64,000 nt of DNA from MGIIb-O2 sp964003245. GTDB lineage: Archaea; Thermoplasmatota; Poseidoniia; Poseidoniales; Thalassarchaeaceae. Where the stretch lies: positions 62,001-126,000 of the forward strand of contig CAXFIU010000001.1 of the NCBI GenBank assembly GCA_964003245.1, given 5' to 3'. The position numbers and the translations under genes were made by a program. The notes beneath the pieces are model-generated. The model was given only the letters and a program-made list of their open reading frames with translations. It was not told where the DNA came from and ran no database searches. Positions 43,623 through 51,510 of this stretch are shown here, piece by piece (positions within the stretch are counted from its first letter, which is position 1; the number at the start of each line of letters is the position of its first letter).

Positions 43623-44636
43623 ATGGATACTCAACTACTTGAAAAAACAGCACGTGAACTAGTTGCGGCAGGTAAAGGAATTCTTGCTGCGGATGAAAGT
43701 AATGGGACTATGTCAAACAGACTCGAAGCAGTAGGCGTTTCTGCTTCACCCGATACAAGAAATGCCTACAGAGCAAATCTTTTTTCAACAAATGGCTATG
43801 AAAAATATATTAGTGGAGTTATATTGTTTGATGAAACTATAAGACAAAAAATGCCTGATGGCAGAAATATCCCTGATGCTTTGACTTCTTTAGGCGTACA
43901 TCCAGGTATTAAGGTAGATACTGGAGCTAAAGATTTAGCAAATCATGAAGGTGAAAAAATCACTGAAGGGCTTGATGGATTAAGGGACAGGTGTCAAGAG
44001 TATTTCTCAATGGGTGCAAGATTTGCTAAATGGCGCGCAGTGATCGAAATTGGAGATGGAAAACCCTCAGAAGCGTGTGTCTCAACAAATGCTCATGCAT
44101 TAGCCAGATATGCTTCAATATGTCAAGAGCAAGGTTTAGTCCCAATTATTGAGCCAGAAGTTATTATGGCTGGAGATCATGATGCTCAGACCTGTTATGA
44201 TATAACTTCATTGATTTTGTCTGCTACTTTTGAAGAGTGCCGAATCCAAGGAGTTCATCTCCCTGGTGCTTTACTTAAGCCTAATATGATAATTGCAGGA
44301 AATTCTTGTTCCAAACAAATAACCCGTGAAGAAGTGGCTCAAATGACTGTTGATTGCTTGACAAAAAATGTCCCTCATAACCTTCCAGGCATTGTGTTTC
44401 TTTCTGGGGGGCAGTCCGATGAAGATGCAACTGCCCACTTAAATTTGATGAATGAAATGGATATTATTCATCCTTGGCAGCTGTCATATTCATTCGGTAG
44501 GGCATTATTAGCTAATGCTTTGAAAACATGGGCTACTGGAGATTATGAAGGCAGCCAATCAGTATTTCTACATCGTTCAAAGATGAACAGTCTAGCGAGA
44601 ACCGGAGATTGGGATTCAGAACTAGAAAATAAATAA
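43623..44636 (+). CDS. fba: Class I fructose-bisphosphate aldolase (eukaryotic/bacterial type)
   Basis: 337 residues. It begins with the animal/plant-like GKGILAADESNGTMSNRLE, then VILFDETIRQKM, IIEPEVIMAGDHDAQTCY, and the Schiff-base lysine in HLPGALLKPNMIIAG. FLSGGQSDEDAT is also typical. Interconverts FBP with dihydroxyacetone phosphate and glyceraldehyde 3-phosphate. It is not the archaeal DhnA type. Forms a functional pair with glpX, about 70 bases upstream. Confidence 0.95.
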   Translation: MDTQLLEKTARELVAAGKGILAADESNGTMSNRLEAVGVSASPDTRNAYRANLFSTNGYEKYISGVILFDETIRQKMPDGRNIPDALTSLGVHPGIKVDTGAKDLANHEGEKITEGLDGLRDRCQEYFSMGARFAKWRAVIEIGDGKPSEACVSTNAHALARYASICQEQGLVPIIEPEVIMAGDHDAQTCYDITSLILSATFEECRIQGVHLPGALLKPNMIIAGNSCSKQITREEVAQMTVDCLTKNVPHNLPGIVFLSGGQSDEDATAHLNLMNEMDIIHPWQLSYSFGRALLANALKTWATGDYEGSQSVFLHRSKMNSLARTGDWDSELENK

Positions 44637-44646
44637 ATTATTTTAT

Positions 44647-44901
44647 TTATTCTTGCCTTTCCTGAGTTCCTGGTCGTAATTGCCATACGCATATTTCATA
44701 ACGTCCGGAAAGTGCACCGCCACGCTTTGTAGTTGCAATCTTCATAATGTCTTTATCTTTTGATAATACATTTCCTAATTGTTGTGGGGTTGTTCCATGC
44801 CTCATAGTTGAGTTGACATGTTCTAATATTTCAGTAGTATTTGCTTCACCTTTAGTGTCAAGGAATTTTTTAATTTTTTGTCTTAATCTAGTTGTTCTCA
44901 T
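44647..44901 (-). CDS. Small winged-helix-like protein
   Basis: 84 residues. Pattern TRLRQKIKKFLDTKGEANTTEILEHVNSTMRHGTTPQQLGNVLSKDKDIMKIATTKRGGALSGRYEICVW reads as three helices then a two-strand wing, the layout of a wHTH. Probably DNA-binding. The neighbouring gene on the same strand has the same size and layout, with only three bases between. Confidence 0.65.
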   Translation of the reverse strand: MRTTRLRQKIKKFLDTKGEANTTEILEHVNSTMRHGTTPQQLGNVLSKDKDIMKIATTKRGGALSGRYEICVWQLRPGTQERQE

Positions 44902-44904
44902 ATT

Positions 44905-45177
44905 TTAATCTCCATTATTTTTCGGCTGTTTTCTTTCATGATGTAATACCCATTCATCGGTAGCCCATTCCGATAAAGGGGATTCTTTCCCAATAACTCC
45001 ACTTTTCATAATTCTCCCAATTCTAATGATTTTTGGATCTGACTCTAAGATAGCTGCAAGGTCATAATTGTCTTCTAGATGAATATTTTCCGATAACCAG
45101 TTTTTGATTTCAATCGTATTTCGGGGTTTTTCCGAAAGATGTTTTTTAACCAAATCACGAATTATTTTTGTATCCAT
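44905..45177 (-). CDS. Small winged-helix-like protein, tandem partner
   Basis: 90 residues from the ATG at 45177. Sequence order IIRDLVKKHLSEKPRNTIEIKNWLSENI ... YDLAAILESDPKIIRIGRIMKSG ... TDEWVLHH parallels the adjacent 84-residue protein, so the two look like diverged tandem copies. Divergent from the 876-residue winged-helix protein across a gap with repeated TGTAAC motifs; autoregulation is plausible. Confidence 0.65.
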   Translation of the reverse strand: MDTKIIRDLVKKHLSEKPRNTIEIKNWLSENIHLEDNYDLAAILESDPKIIRIGRIMKSGVIGKESPLSEWATDEWVLHHERKQPKNNGD

Positions 45178-45272
45178 GACTCTCACTTCTCATTCTACCG
45201 GCTTCGACTGCCGGTTCGATATAGGTAGGGCGACGGGGGGTAATATAACGCTTCTGCAACTTATTGTTCAAT

Positions 45273-45379
45273 TTAGTTACATATAGTTGCACTAATATCG
45301 GTAATTTTCATGTTATTTTTTAGTGTTAAAATGGAACTAGTTATTTTTCCACTAGAAATGTGTAACAAAATGTAACTAA
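45273..45379. promoter_or_regulatory. Repeated TGTAAC/GTTACA operator-like motifs in divergent gap
   Basis: TTAGTTACAT at 45273-45282 is the exact reverse complement of ATGTAACTAA at 45370-45379. Another TGTAAC occurs at 45361-45366, giving a direct pair TGTAACAAAATGTAAC. The gap (45178-45433, about 250 bases, AT-rich) separates the tandem small winged-helix genes from the large winged-helix gene. No ORF or RNA gene was recognised in it. Confidence 0.45.
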
Positions 45380-45433
45380 AATAGATAATTTAATACATAG
45401 TTTTGAAGTGGTTGATTACGGAGATGGTCATTG

Positions 45434-48061
45434 GTGTCAGAAGGTTCCGAATTTGGCCATATCCCCAGTTTCATTTCCACACCTACCAAAATTCGTAGTA
45501 GATACCGCCGCAGGTTGCTAAATAGATTATCAGAAGGTGGAGCAACTGTTTCAGTTTTAGCTAGAGATATTGGCCTACAGGTCCCTCATGCTTCTGCCGA
45601 GTTAAGAAAATTGAGAAATGAGGGGCTGGTCTCAAGTGATCTAGTCGCAGGTAGTAGAGGAGCATACCTACATCTAACTGAATTGGGTTGGAATAGAATC
45701 AGATCGGATGAGAAATCGAGAGCTCTAGATGCACTCCCTCTCCCCTCTATGCCAGGTAAATTTTGTATTTTAGATAAAGATGGTAGTAATCTTCTAATGG
45801 GAATTTCTTCAATTCCAAAGTCTCCAATGATTCTTATTCCCGACAGGCCTCCAGATCATGAAAATAATTCTGATGACTCCATAGGAAATGAAGGGGTTCG
45901 TTGGAATTGGGCATTATTCAAAGAAAAAGATCCCAGATGGTTTGATTTGCAGAGTATGAAAGTAATCCAGACCCCACCTATCTCGGTAGATCCAGGTAAA
46001 ATTGATACATATTCAACTCAATCTTCTGTAATTGGAATTATTAGAGCCACTTTGATAAATGAAATGAGTCAATTGGCAATGACTCTAGGTACTTGGTATG
46101 ATATGCCCAAATCAAGACAAAAACCACCTCTGAACGAGAACACTTTTCATCGTGGAGATTGGGTTTTAGGAGGATGTCACAAATTAAGTCAAGAAATAAG
46201 ACCTAAAGTTCCAATAGTTGCTATACTCCCTGACAGTCTTTCTAGGACTATGCTAATTAGGACTACTAGTATAAATTCTTTAGTTATTGCAAATTTAGGA
46301 GGCCTCGACTTAATGGGGGACCCTTACCCATTATCTTCTCTAGACATATGGATCCAAAAGGCACACCCCAGACTTCCTGAGGCCGAATTAAAAAGAAGAG
46401 TACAGTCTCTTAAAGACAGAATAATGTCTACTCGGAAAGTTAGAACAGATGATTCTACATGGAGAAAATTTAGAAGAGACTGGGGAAACCAATCTTTCAC
46501 TATTGAAGAATCTAACATTAGAAATTTAGATACCAGAGGTCTAGGAAATTTTGCTCTCGAATCGTTAATGAGTTGGGTTATTTTAGATGATAATCGCCCG
46601 CCACTTATATTAGAAATCAACGATAATTTCCCAGAATCTAAAATTTCTTCTATCCTAATTCATCCAAAATTAAGAATTTTAATTAAAGATAAGATATGCC
46701 CTATAACACAATCTTCAAATCTTCTCTATAATGATAGTCTTAGGCCACTTCCTTGGTTGAGGCTGAAAACCTCTAATGAAGAAATAATCTCTCTTAAATT
46801 AATTGATAGTTTACCGACTATTACAGAAAATAATGATGATTCGCTCTCTTTAGAAATCAATCCTTGGAAATTAGTTGGTTTGGAAAAGTCTTACGACTCT
46901 GAATCTGAAGAACTAGAATCTGGATATATTTCAATGATAAAATCTGCAATTTCTCAATTCCCAAGTGGTAATGAGCAATGGGCTAATCAGATGGAAGCAA
47001 GATATCCTTTAGCTGCTTGGATTGCTTCCCCCAAGGCAACTAGATGGCCAAGATGGCAGCGATTAAGAGAGCGATTACCAATTGAATGGTTAATATTATT
47101 TGATATCGATCATATACCTCTAGATAGAATTGCAGAACTTGCCGATCAGGCAAATGAAGAGATTCTTGGTTATTTTGCTGAAAGATTAGGACAAAAAATA
47201 AGAGAAGATAATCAAACTACAATTAGAACACGTCCTGCAGTCGATTTCATAGAGGCATCTCCTGGTACGTCTTGGGTTGCTGCACAATTTCTGACTAATG
47301 CTGCCTGGATTCCTGAAGATCTTCACGATGATTTAATTCAATGGTCATTAGAAGCGTGGATTTCTTCACCACCAAAGAAATCCTTGTCCGCTCTTCAAGG
47401 CGTATCTTGGTTATTTAGTTCAGGGCGTAATCCAAATACTGACTTCAACAAGGTCCTTGAAAAAATAATATTCAAAGCTCAAAGTCTCCCTAAAGATCAC
47501 GATTTGAAGATTTGGGCATCATTAGTTAATTATTCAATAGATGGTCGAGAACTTTCAAAACAAGAATTAAATTTTATAATAGAAAGACTTCCTTATGATT
47601 GGTGGGCCCCCATATCATCAGATATACTATTGAAAATGCTTAGCAATGAAGAATCTAATGAGTGGTTATTTTCTCATCCACATCCTTGGCCCGCCTTAGT
47701 GTTGAGACCTATTGGAGAATTATCAAATGCCCCCGGATTAGAAAATCTTTCTCATCCTGGAATCAATCTAGAAATCTATCCCCTACTCGTTCGCCGGCTT
47801 AGAGGCCGTAGAGGAAGAGATGAATTACCAAATTCAGCAGATTCATTATTGGATTTATTAGATGCAATTGAGTCCTCAATAGATAGTACCCCTCCATTAA
47901 CTGGAAGAACGCATTCACTTTCTGGTTGGTTAGCCCAGCCTATAGAAAAGTGGCCAGATTTTTCTTCTCAAATTATATTTGATGGTGATCCAATTATAGG
48001 TGAAAGATTACTTTCAAGAAAAACCGGTTTCCATGAGAATATCGGTTCAATTAATCTATAA
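45434..48061 (+). CDS. Large protein with N-terminal winged helix, otherwise unrecognised
   Basis: About 875 residues. Start is GTG 45434 (or TTG 45431); GGAGATGGT upstream is a plausible Shine-Dalgarno site. Residues about 20-90 form a MarR/ArsR-type wHTH (RRRLLNRLSEGGATVSVLARDIGLQVPHASAELRKLRNEGLVSSD). The following 780 residues are soluble, Trp- and Leu-rich, with helical segments such as RRVQSLKDRIMST and repeated W-containing stretches. No nuclease, ATPase or helicase motif was seen. Possibly a regulator with a large sensor domain. Confidence 0.65.
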   Translation: MSEGSEFGHIPSFISTPTKIRSRYRRRLLNRLSEGGATVSVLARDIGLQVPHASAELRKLRNEGLVSSDLVAGSRGAYLHLTELGWNRIRSDEKSRALDALPLPSMPGKFCILDKDGSNLLMGISSIPKSPMILIPDRPPDHENNSDDSIGNEGVRWNWALFKEKDPRWFDLQSMKVIQTPPISVDPGKIDTYSTQSSVIGIIRATLINEMSQLAMTLGTWYDMPKSRQKPPLNENTFHRGDWVLGGCHKLSQEIRPKVPIVAILPDSLSRTMLIRTTSINSLVIANLGGLDLMGDPYPLSSLDIWIQKAHPRLPEAELKRRVQSLKDRIMSTRKVRTDDSTWRKFRRDWGNQSFTIEESNIRNLDTRGLGNFALESLMSWVILDDNRPPLILEINDNFPESKISSILIHPKLRILIKDKICPITQSSNLLYNDSLRPLPWLRLKTSNEEIISLKLIDSLPTITENNDDSLSLEINPWKLVGLEKSYDSESEELESGYISMIKSAISQFPSGNEQWANQMEARYPLAAWIASPKATRWPRWQRLRERLPIEWLILFDIDHIPLDRIAELADQANEEILGYFAERLGQKIREDNQTTIRTRPAVDFIEASPGTSWVAAQFLTNAAWIPEDLHDDLIQWSLEAWISSPPKKSLSALQGVSWLFSSGRNPNTDFNKVLEKIIFKAQSLPKDHDLKIWASLVNYSIDGRELSKQELNFIIERLPYDWWAPISSDILLKMLSNEESNEWLFSHPHPWPALVLRPIGELSNAPGLENLSHPGINLEIYPLLVRRLRGRRGRDELPNSADSLLDLLDAIESSIDSTPPLTGRTHSLSGWLAQPIEKWPDFSSQIIFDGDPIIGERLLSRKTGFHENIGSINL

Positions 48062-48134
48062 TATTACTTTTTAATTACGACTAACCATTTTTTCCCAATC
48101 GATGAGTTATTGAATGAATATCTCTTAGAATATC

Positions 48135-48444
48135 TGCCCAACTGGCAACACCGAGTTGACAAAACCCCCAGCCGGAGGTGATAGGATGAAACTCGGTACC
48201 ACAGATTTGGGTCTCCGTCTGTCGAAGACCAGAGTGACGATTTGTGAATAATTGAAGAGATTATTCCTCTAAGGATGACCTCTGGCGCAATACAGACGGT
48301 ATGGATTATGTAAGGTCCCCTGTTGACCGAAAGGGATGATTCTAGGGACTACCCCATAATCCAACATACGTCCTAGGGTGGGGTCAGGAACCAGAGTATG
48401 AAAGTACGGTGAAAGGTTCCGTTACACCCTGGGGCACACTTTTT
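48135..48444 (+). ncRNA. Candidate structured RNA with four serial stem-loops
   Basis: About 310 bases without a convincing ORF, much richer in G+C than the flank (30 of 60 at 48181-48240 against 15 of 60 at 48061-48120). Helices seen: ACCGAGTT/AACTCGGT (48150-48157 with 48190-48197); CCGTCTGT/ACAGACGG enclosing CCAGAG/CTCTGG and GAATAAT/ATTATTC; TGGATTATG/CATAATCCA enclosing GTCCC/GGGAC; CCTAGGGTG/CACCCTGGG enclosing GGAACC/GGTTCC. TGCCC near 48135 can pair with GGGCA near 48436, closing the whole. A T-run follows at 48440-48444. Strand is inferred from the T-run. Class unknown: multi-hairpin H/ACA-like guide RNA, an RNase P/SRP variant or new. Confidence 0.65.
48440..48444 (+). terminator. 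T-run ending the structured RNA
   Basis: TTTTT (then C-T) directly follows the last helix of the RNA candidate (CCCTGGGGCACAC). Archaeal RNA polymerase commonly ends transcripts on such runs. It lies 41 bases before the CoaD-kinase start. Confidence 0.45.
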
Positions 48445-48485
48445 CTCCGCAGTTATCAAGTCATATGTATATCTCTGCCCGATTA

Positions 48486-49508
48486 ATGAGTAGTATCGGA
48501 CTTGTTGGTGGAACTTTCGAATTTTTCCATATTGGTCATCAGAAATTGATTAATTCTTGTTTATCAAATTGCGATATTCTTGAGATATGGGTTTTGTCAG
48601 ATACAATTGCTCGACAAAAAGACCCAAGAATTTCTACATGGGAAGAAAGATGTGAATTGATAAAAGAAAGTCTTTCTGATGATCAATCCTCTAGGATCAC
48701 TTTTCATGAATTATTCGACGATTTTGGTATTGCCATTTGTCATGAAAAAGCTAGTAAGATTTTTTGTACTAGTGAAACACTTTCAACTTGTCAAATAATT
48801 AATGAAAAACGTATTGAGAGCGGATTGATACCATTATCGATAATCCTAGTCCCGCATGCTTTATCTAAAGACGGAGGCATTATCTCTAGTTCAAGAATTA
48901 GAGAAGGTGTGATAGATAGAGATGGTGAGTTTTGGATAAGAGATACAGATATTAGTTCAAACCTCTACTTGACAAAAGAGGTAGAATCCATGTTAAAAGA
49001 TCCTTTTGGTAAATTATTTCCAGGTCCCGAAGATGATCATTCCATAGCTATTACCAATGCATTGGATTTTCTTGAAGACTTTCATTCACCAATTATCGGT
49101 GTAGGTGATGTGACCGTTAGAGCATTACAAAATGTAGGATTTCAATCATCTATAGGTATAATTGATGAGAAAACAAAGAGAATGAAATGGGATGGTTATA
49201 GAGAAATCAATCAGTCTCTGTATGATAATATTATTCGATGTACAAATCCACCTGGTGTTCTAACAAAGTCTTTATTTGAATCCTGTAAAGAAGCAATCAA
49301 TAATTGGATAGAAAAGAATCAAACTACACTTATTCTTGTGAATGGTGAAGAAGATTTGACTCCATTATTTTTACATATCCTTGCTCCGATAAAATCAGCT
49401 ATAATATATGGTCAACCAAGTAAGGGAGTCGTATTAAGAATTACAGGATTAGATTCTAAAACGAGATGTCAAAAGATATTATCACTTTGTGAAAAGAAAG
49501 ATAATTAA
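48486..49508 (+). CDS. Fusion: phosphopantetheine adenylyltransferase + GTP-dependent dephospho-CoA kinase
   Basis: 340 residues from the ATG at 48486 (the ATG at 48465 adds seven). N-terminal half is the archaeal CoaD: GLVGGTFEFFHIGHQKL (HxGH nucleotidyltransferase motif) and ISSSRIREG. C-terminal half matches the DUF359 family: PIIGVGDVTVRALQNVG, GIIDEKTKR, NPPGVLTKSL, LVNGEEDLTPLFLHI and IIYGQPSKGVVL, now known as the GTP-dependent dephospho-CoA kinase. Together they catalyse the last two steps to CoA. The fusion puts both in one protein. Confidence 0.88.
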   Translation: MSSIGLVGGTFEFFHIGHQKLINSCLSNCDILEIWVLSDTIARQKDPRISTWEERCELIKESLSDDQSSRITFHELFDDFGIAICHEKASKIFCTSETLSTCQIINEKRIESGLIPLSIILVPHALSKDGGIISSSRIREGVIDRDGEFWIRDTDISSNLYLTKEVESMLKDPFGKLFPGPEDDHSIAITNALDFLEDFHSPIIGVGDVTVRALQNVGFQSSIGIIDEKTKRMKWDGYREINQSLYDNIIRCTNPPGVLTKSLFESCKEAINNWIEKNQTTLILVNGEEDLTPLFLHILAPIKSAIIYGQPSKGVVLRITGLDSKTRCQKILSLCEKKDN

Positions 49509-50008
49509 TTTTCTACTTTTGAATTTATGTTCAAGGCAATACCAAATGCTACCATTGAAATCATAACGGAGTATACGCCTGGATCTACCCATGTGTTGTT
49601 TTGAATGCTCCAAATGATGTAGAAAGAGATACCAATTACTACAAGCCAACTTGAAACAATCTCTTTCCCATTCTTTCCACTAATTAGATTATTTAGTATA
49701 TCCATGCCCTTATTGTTTTTTATCCAACTCAAAACATCGTTATTCCTTATTCCTGTAAAAAATAAAATTAATCCGGCAATAGCAAAAATTGCATCATCAA
49801 GAATAAATCCATCATCATAAGGGACAAAAGCATCCCCTCCCATTCCGATGAATCCTATCCAAGCAACCTTGTTTCCTTCTTGGCCTGCTCCGCCTCCAAA
49901 AATATTGATTAGAGATAATAGAATAATCCATGATCCTAGCATTAATGCTGCAGTTGAAATCATATTGCTTGGCTTTGTTAGAGCCTCATTCCAGTCTGTC
50001 TGAGCCAT
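49505..50008 (-). CDS. Small multi-pass membrane protein
   Basis: 167 residues from the ATG at 50008 (GTG 50017 alternative). Four hydrophobic segments: MISTAALMLGSWIILLSLI, LDDAIFAIAGLILFFTGI, WLVVIGISFYIIWSI and SVMISMVAFGIALNI. A glycine-rich loop (GGGAGQEG) follows the first. No family recognised. Its stop overlaps the CoaD-kinase stop in TTAA. Confidence 0.6.
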   Translation of the reverse strand: MAQTDWNEALTKPSNMISTAALMLGSWIILLSLINIFGGGAGQEGNKVAWIGFIGMGGDAFVPYDDGFILDDAIFAIAGLILFFTGIRNNDVLSWIKNNKGMDILNNLISGKNGKEIVSSWLVVIGISFYIIWSIQNNTWVDPGVYSVMISMVAFGIALNINSKVEN

Positions 50009-50065
50009 GTTTATCACACCGGCGACTTACCCTTTTGGTTTAACGCTTTCATTTATCGACTGAAG

Positions 50066-51304
50066 TCACAGTCTGCCTTGTAACATGTACTTTCCTTGTG
50101 CTGCTTCTTCTATTAGAGGCTCATTTTTACTCAAAGTCTTAATTGAATCAATGCCTTTCGGTATTGCAGAATTTACTTGTTTACTTCTTCCACCTCTGCC
50201 TTTACTTACGTTTCTTGCCATAATCAAACCTAGTGTATCTAATTCATTTAGTAAAGTAGAAATTCTTCTTGGCGTTAGTGCTTCAATATTGATTTTCATA
50301 CATGCTTCCGAATAAGTCCTAACTATTTCTCCAGTTGATATATTTCTTAACCCATTTTCTTCATTAATTATTATACAAAACAATACTAATTTTTGGTGTA
50401 AAGGCAAAGTTCGTAGGACTGGAGTGACTTGGTCATGTTCAAGTTGTGATTGAGCTAGACGAACGTGTTTAGGATCGACTTTATTTTGAGATCTTTGTTC
50501 TGCTTTTTGTACAGATATCCTCAATAAATCCAAGGCTCTTCTTGCATCTCCGTGTTCTTGTGCAGCTAGGGCAGAACACAGAGGTATTACTCCTCCCTCT
50601 AGTGAATTATTTTTCAAACCCATCTTTACTCTCTCTTGAAGAATATCTTGAATTTCTTGAGCGCCGTAAGGATGGAATACAACATCTTCTTGACTTAATC
50701 TTGAACTAACTCTAGGGTCAAGTTCTTGAGTAAAATTTAGGTCATTGCTAATTCCTATAATACAACATCTAGCATTTCTCAGTAGTGTATTCATATTTGT
50801 TAGGCTGTAAAGTAAACCTGAACCTGCCTTAGCAACCAAGTTATCAATCTCATCCAAAACTAAAATATGTACTCCGCCCGCCCTATCCATTCTTTCAATT
50901 AGTGTTTCAAGTACTCTATCTGTAGGCCATCCAGTAAATGGTATGGGATAGTCACCTCTCTGTTTCAATTGACTAGCTAATGTTTGCACTACTCTATATT
51001 TTGTATCTACATTTCTACAATTTATCTCATATGTTTGAACAGGGTGTCCCATTTCTTTTCCTTTCTCAAGTAATTGACTAAGTACAAATCTTGTAACCAC
51101 AGTTTTTCCTGAACCGGGAACTCCGTAAAGTAACATATTTGATGGTATATGGCCGTTTAATGCATCAACTAGATTTCTTACTAGAGCATCTACTTCTTGT
51201 TCTCTGTGTGGTAAATTACTTGGCTCGAATGCATGTTCAAACGCTTTCCGATCTATAAATAATGAATCTTGTCCGAGTATTTTCTCAAAAATATTCCCGT
51301 CCAT
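50066..51304 (-). CDS. orc1: Orc1/Cdc6 replication initiator
   Basis: 412 residues. AAA+ ATPase: Walker A MLLYGVPGSGKTVVTRF near residue 60, Walker B HILVLDEIDNLV, sensor 1 CIIGISND, sensor 2 HGDARRALDLLRIS. The C-terminal winged helix (TPVLRTLPLHQKLVLFCIIIN ... YSEACMKINIEALTPRRISTLLNELDTLGLI) binds origin DNA. Archaeal origins usually lie next to orc1 genes, which makes the 206-base gap upstream (51305-51510) a candidate. Confidence 0.96.
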   Translation of the reverse strand: MDGNIFEKILGQDSLFIDRKAFEHAFEPSNLPHREQEVDALVRNLVDALNGHIPSNMLLYGVPGSGKTVVTRFVLSQLLEKGKEMGHPVQTYEINCRNVDTKYRVVQTLASQLKQRGDYPIPFTGWPTDRVLETLIERMDRAGGVHILVLDEIDNLVAKAGSGLLYSLTNMNTLLRNARCCIIGISNDLNFTQELDPRVSSRLSQEDVVFHPYGAQEIQDILQERVKMGLKNNSLEGGVIPLCSALAAQEHGDARRALDLLRISVQKAEQRSQNKVDPKHVRLAQSQLEHDQVTPVLRTLPLHQKLVLFCIIINEENGLRNISTGEIVRTYSEACMKINIEALTPRRISTLLNELDTLGLIMARNVSKGRGGRSKQVNSAIPKGIDSIKTLSKNEPLIEEAAQGKYMLQGRL

Positions 51305-51510
51305 TTTTTCTCACCATTGTTCTACGCATTCTCCAATGCACTATCGACACACTTTGAGATGGTCGCTCGACAATGGGGATTCTTGACGAGACGCTTGGAG
51401 GTAATAAGTGATTCCAAACTAAGTTGATGTGACGGTCTGATTTGATTGCTGATTTCATTATTAAATGAATTAACTTTTACTTTTAACTTTCTTTAGAAAT
51501 TAACATTTAA
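51305..51510. other. Noncoding gap upstream of orc1, possible origin region
   Basis: Two parts. The half near orc1 has mixed composition and contains CTCCAATGC near 51330 and GCTTGGAGG near 51395-51403, an imperfect inverted pair, plus TCGACACA and TCGACAAT direct repeats. The half from about 51430 is strongly AT-rich. AT-rich unwinding DNA beside initiator-box-like repeats next to orc1 is the classic archaeal origin layout. No exact ORB consensus was matched. Confidence 0.35.

Noticed and set aside
48135..48444. Assignment of the structured RNA as RNase P or SRP RNA
   Set aside because: The conserved cores expected for either (P4 strands; SRP helix 8 loop) were looked for and not found, so it is left unassigned.
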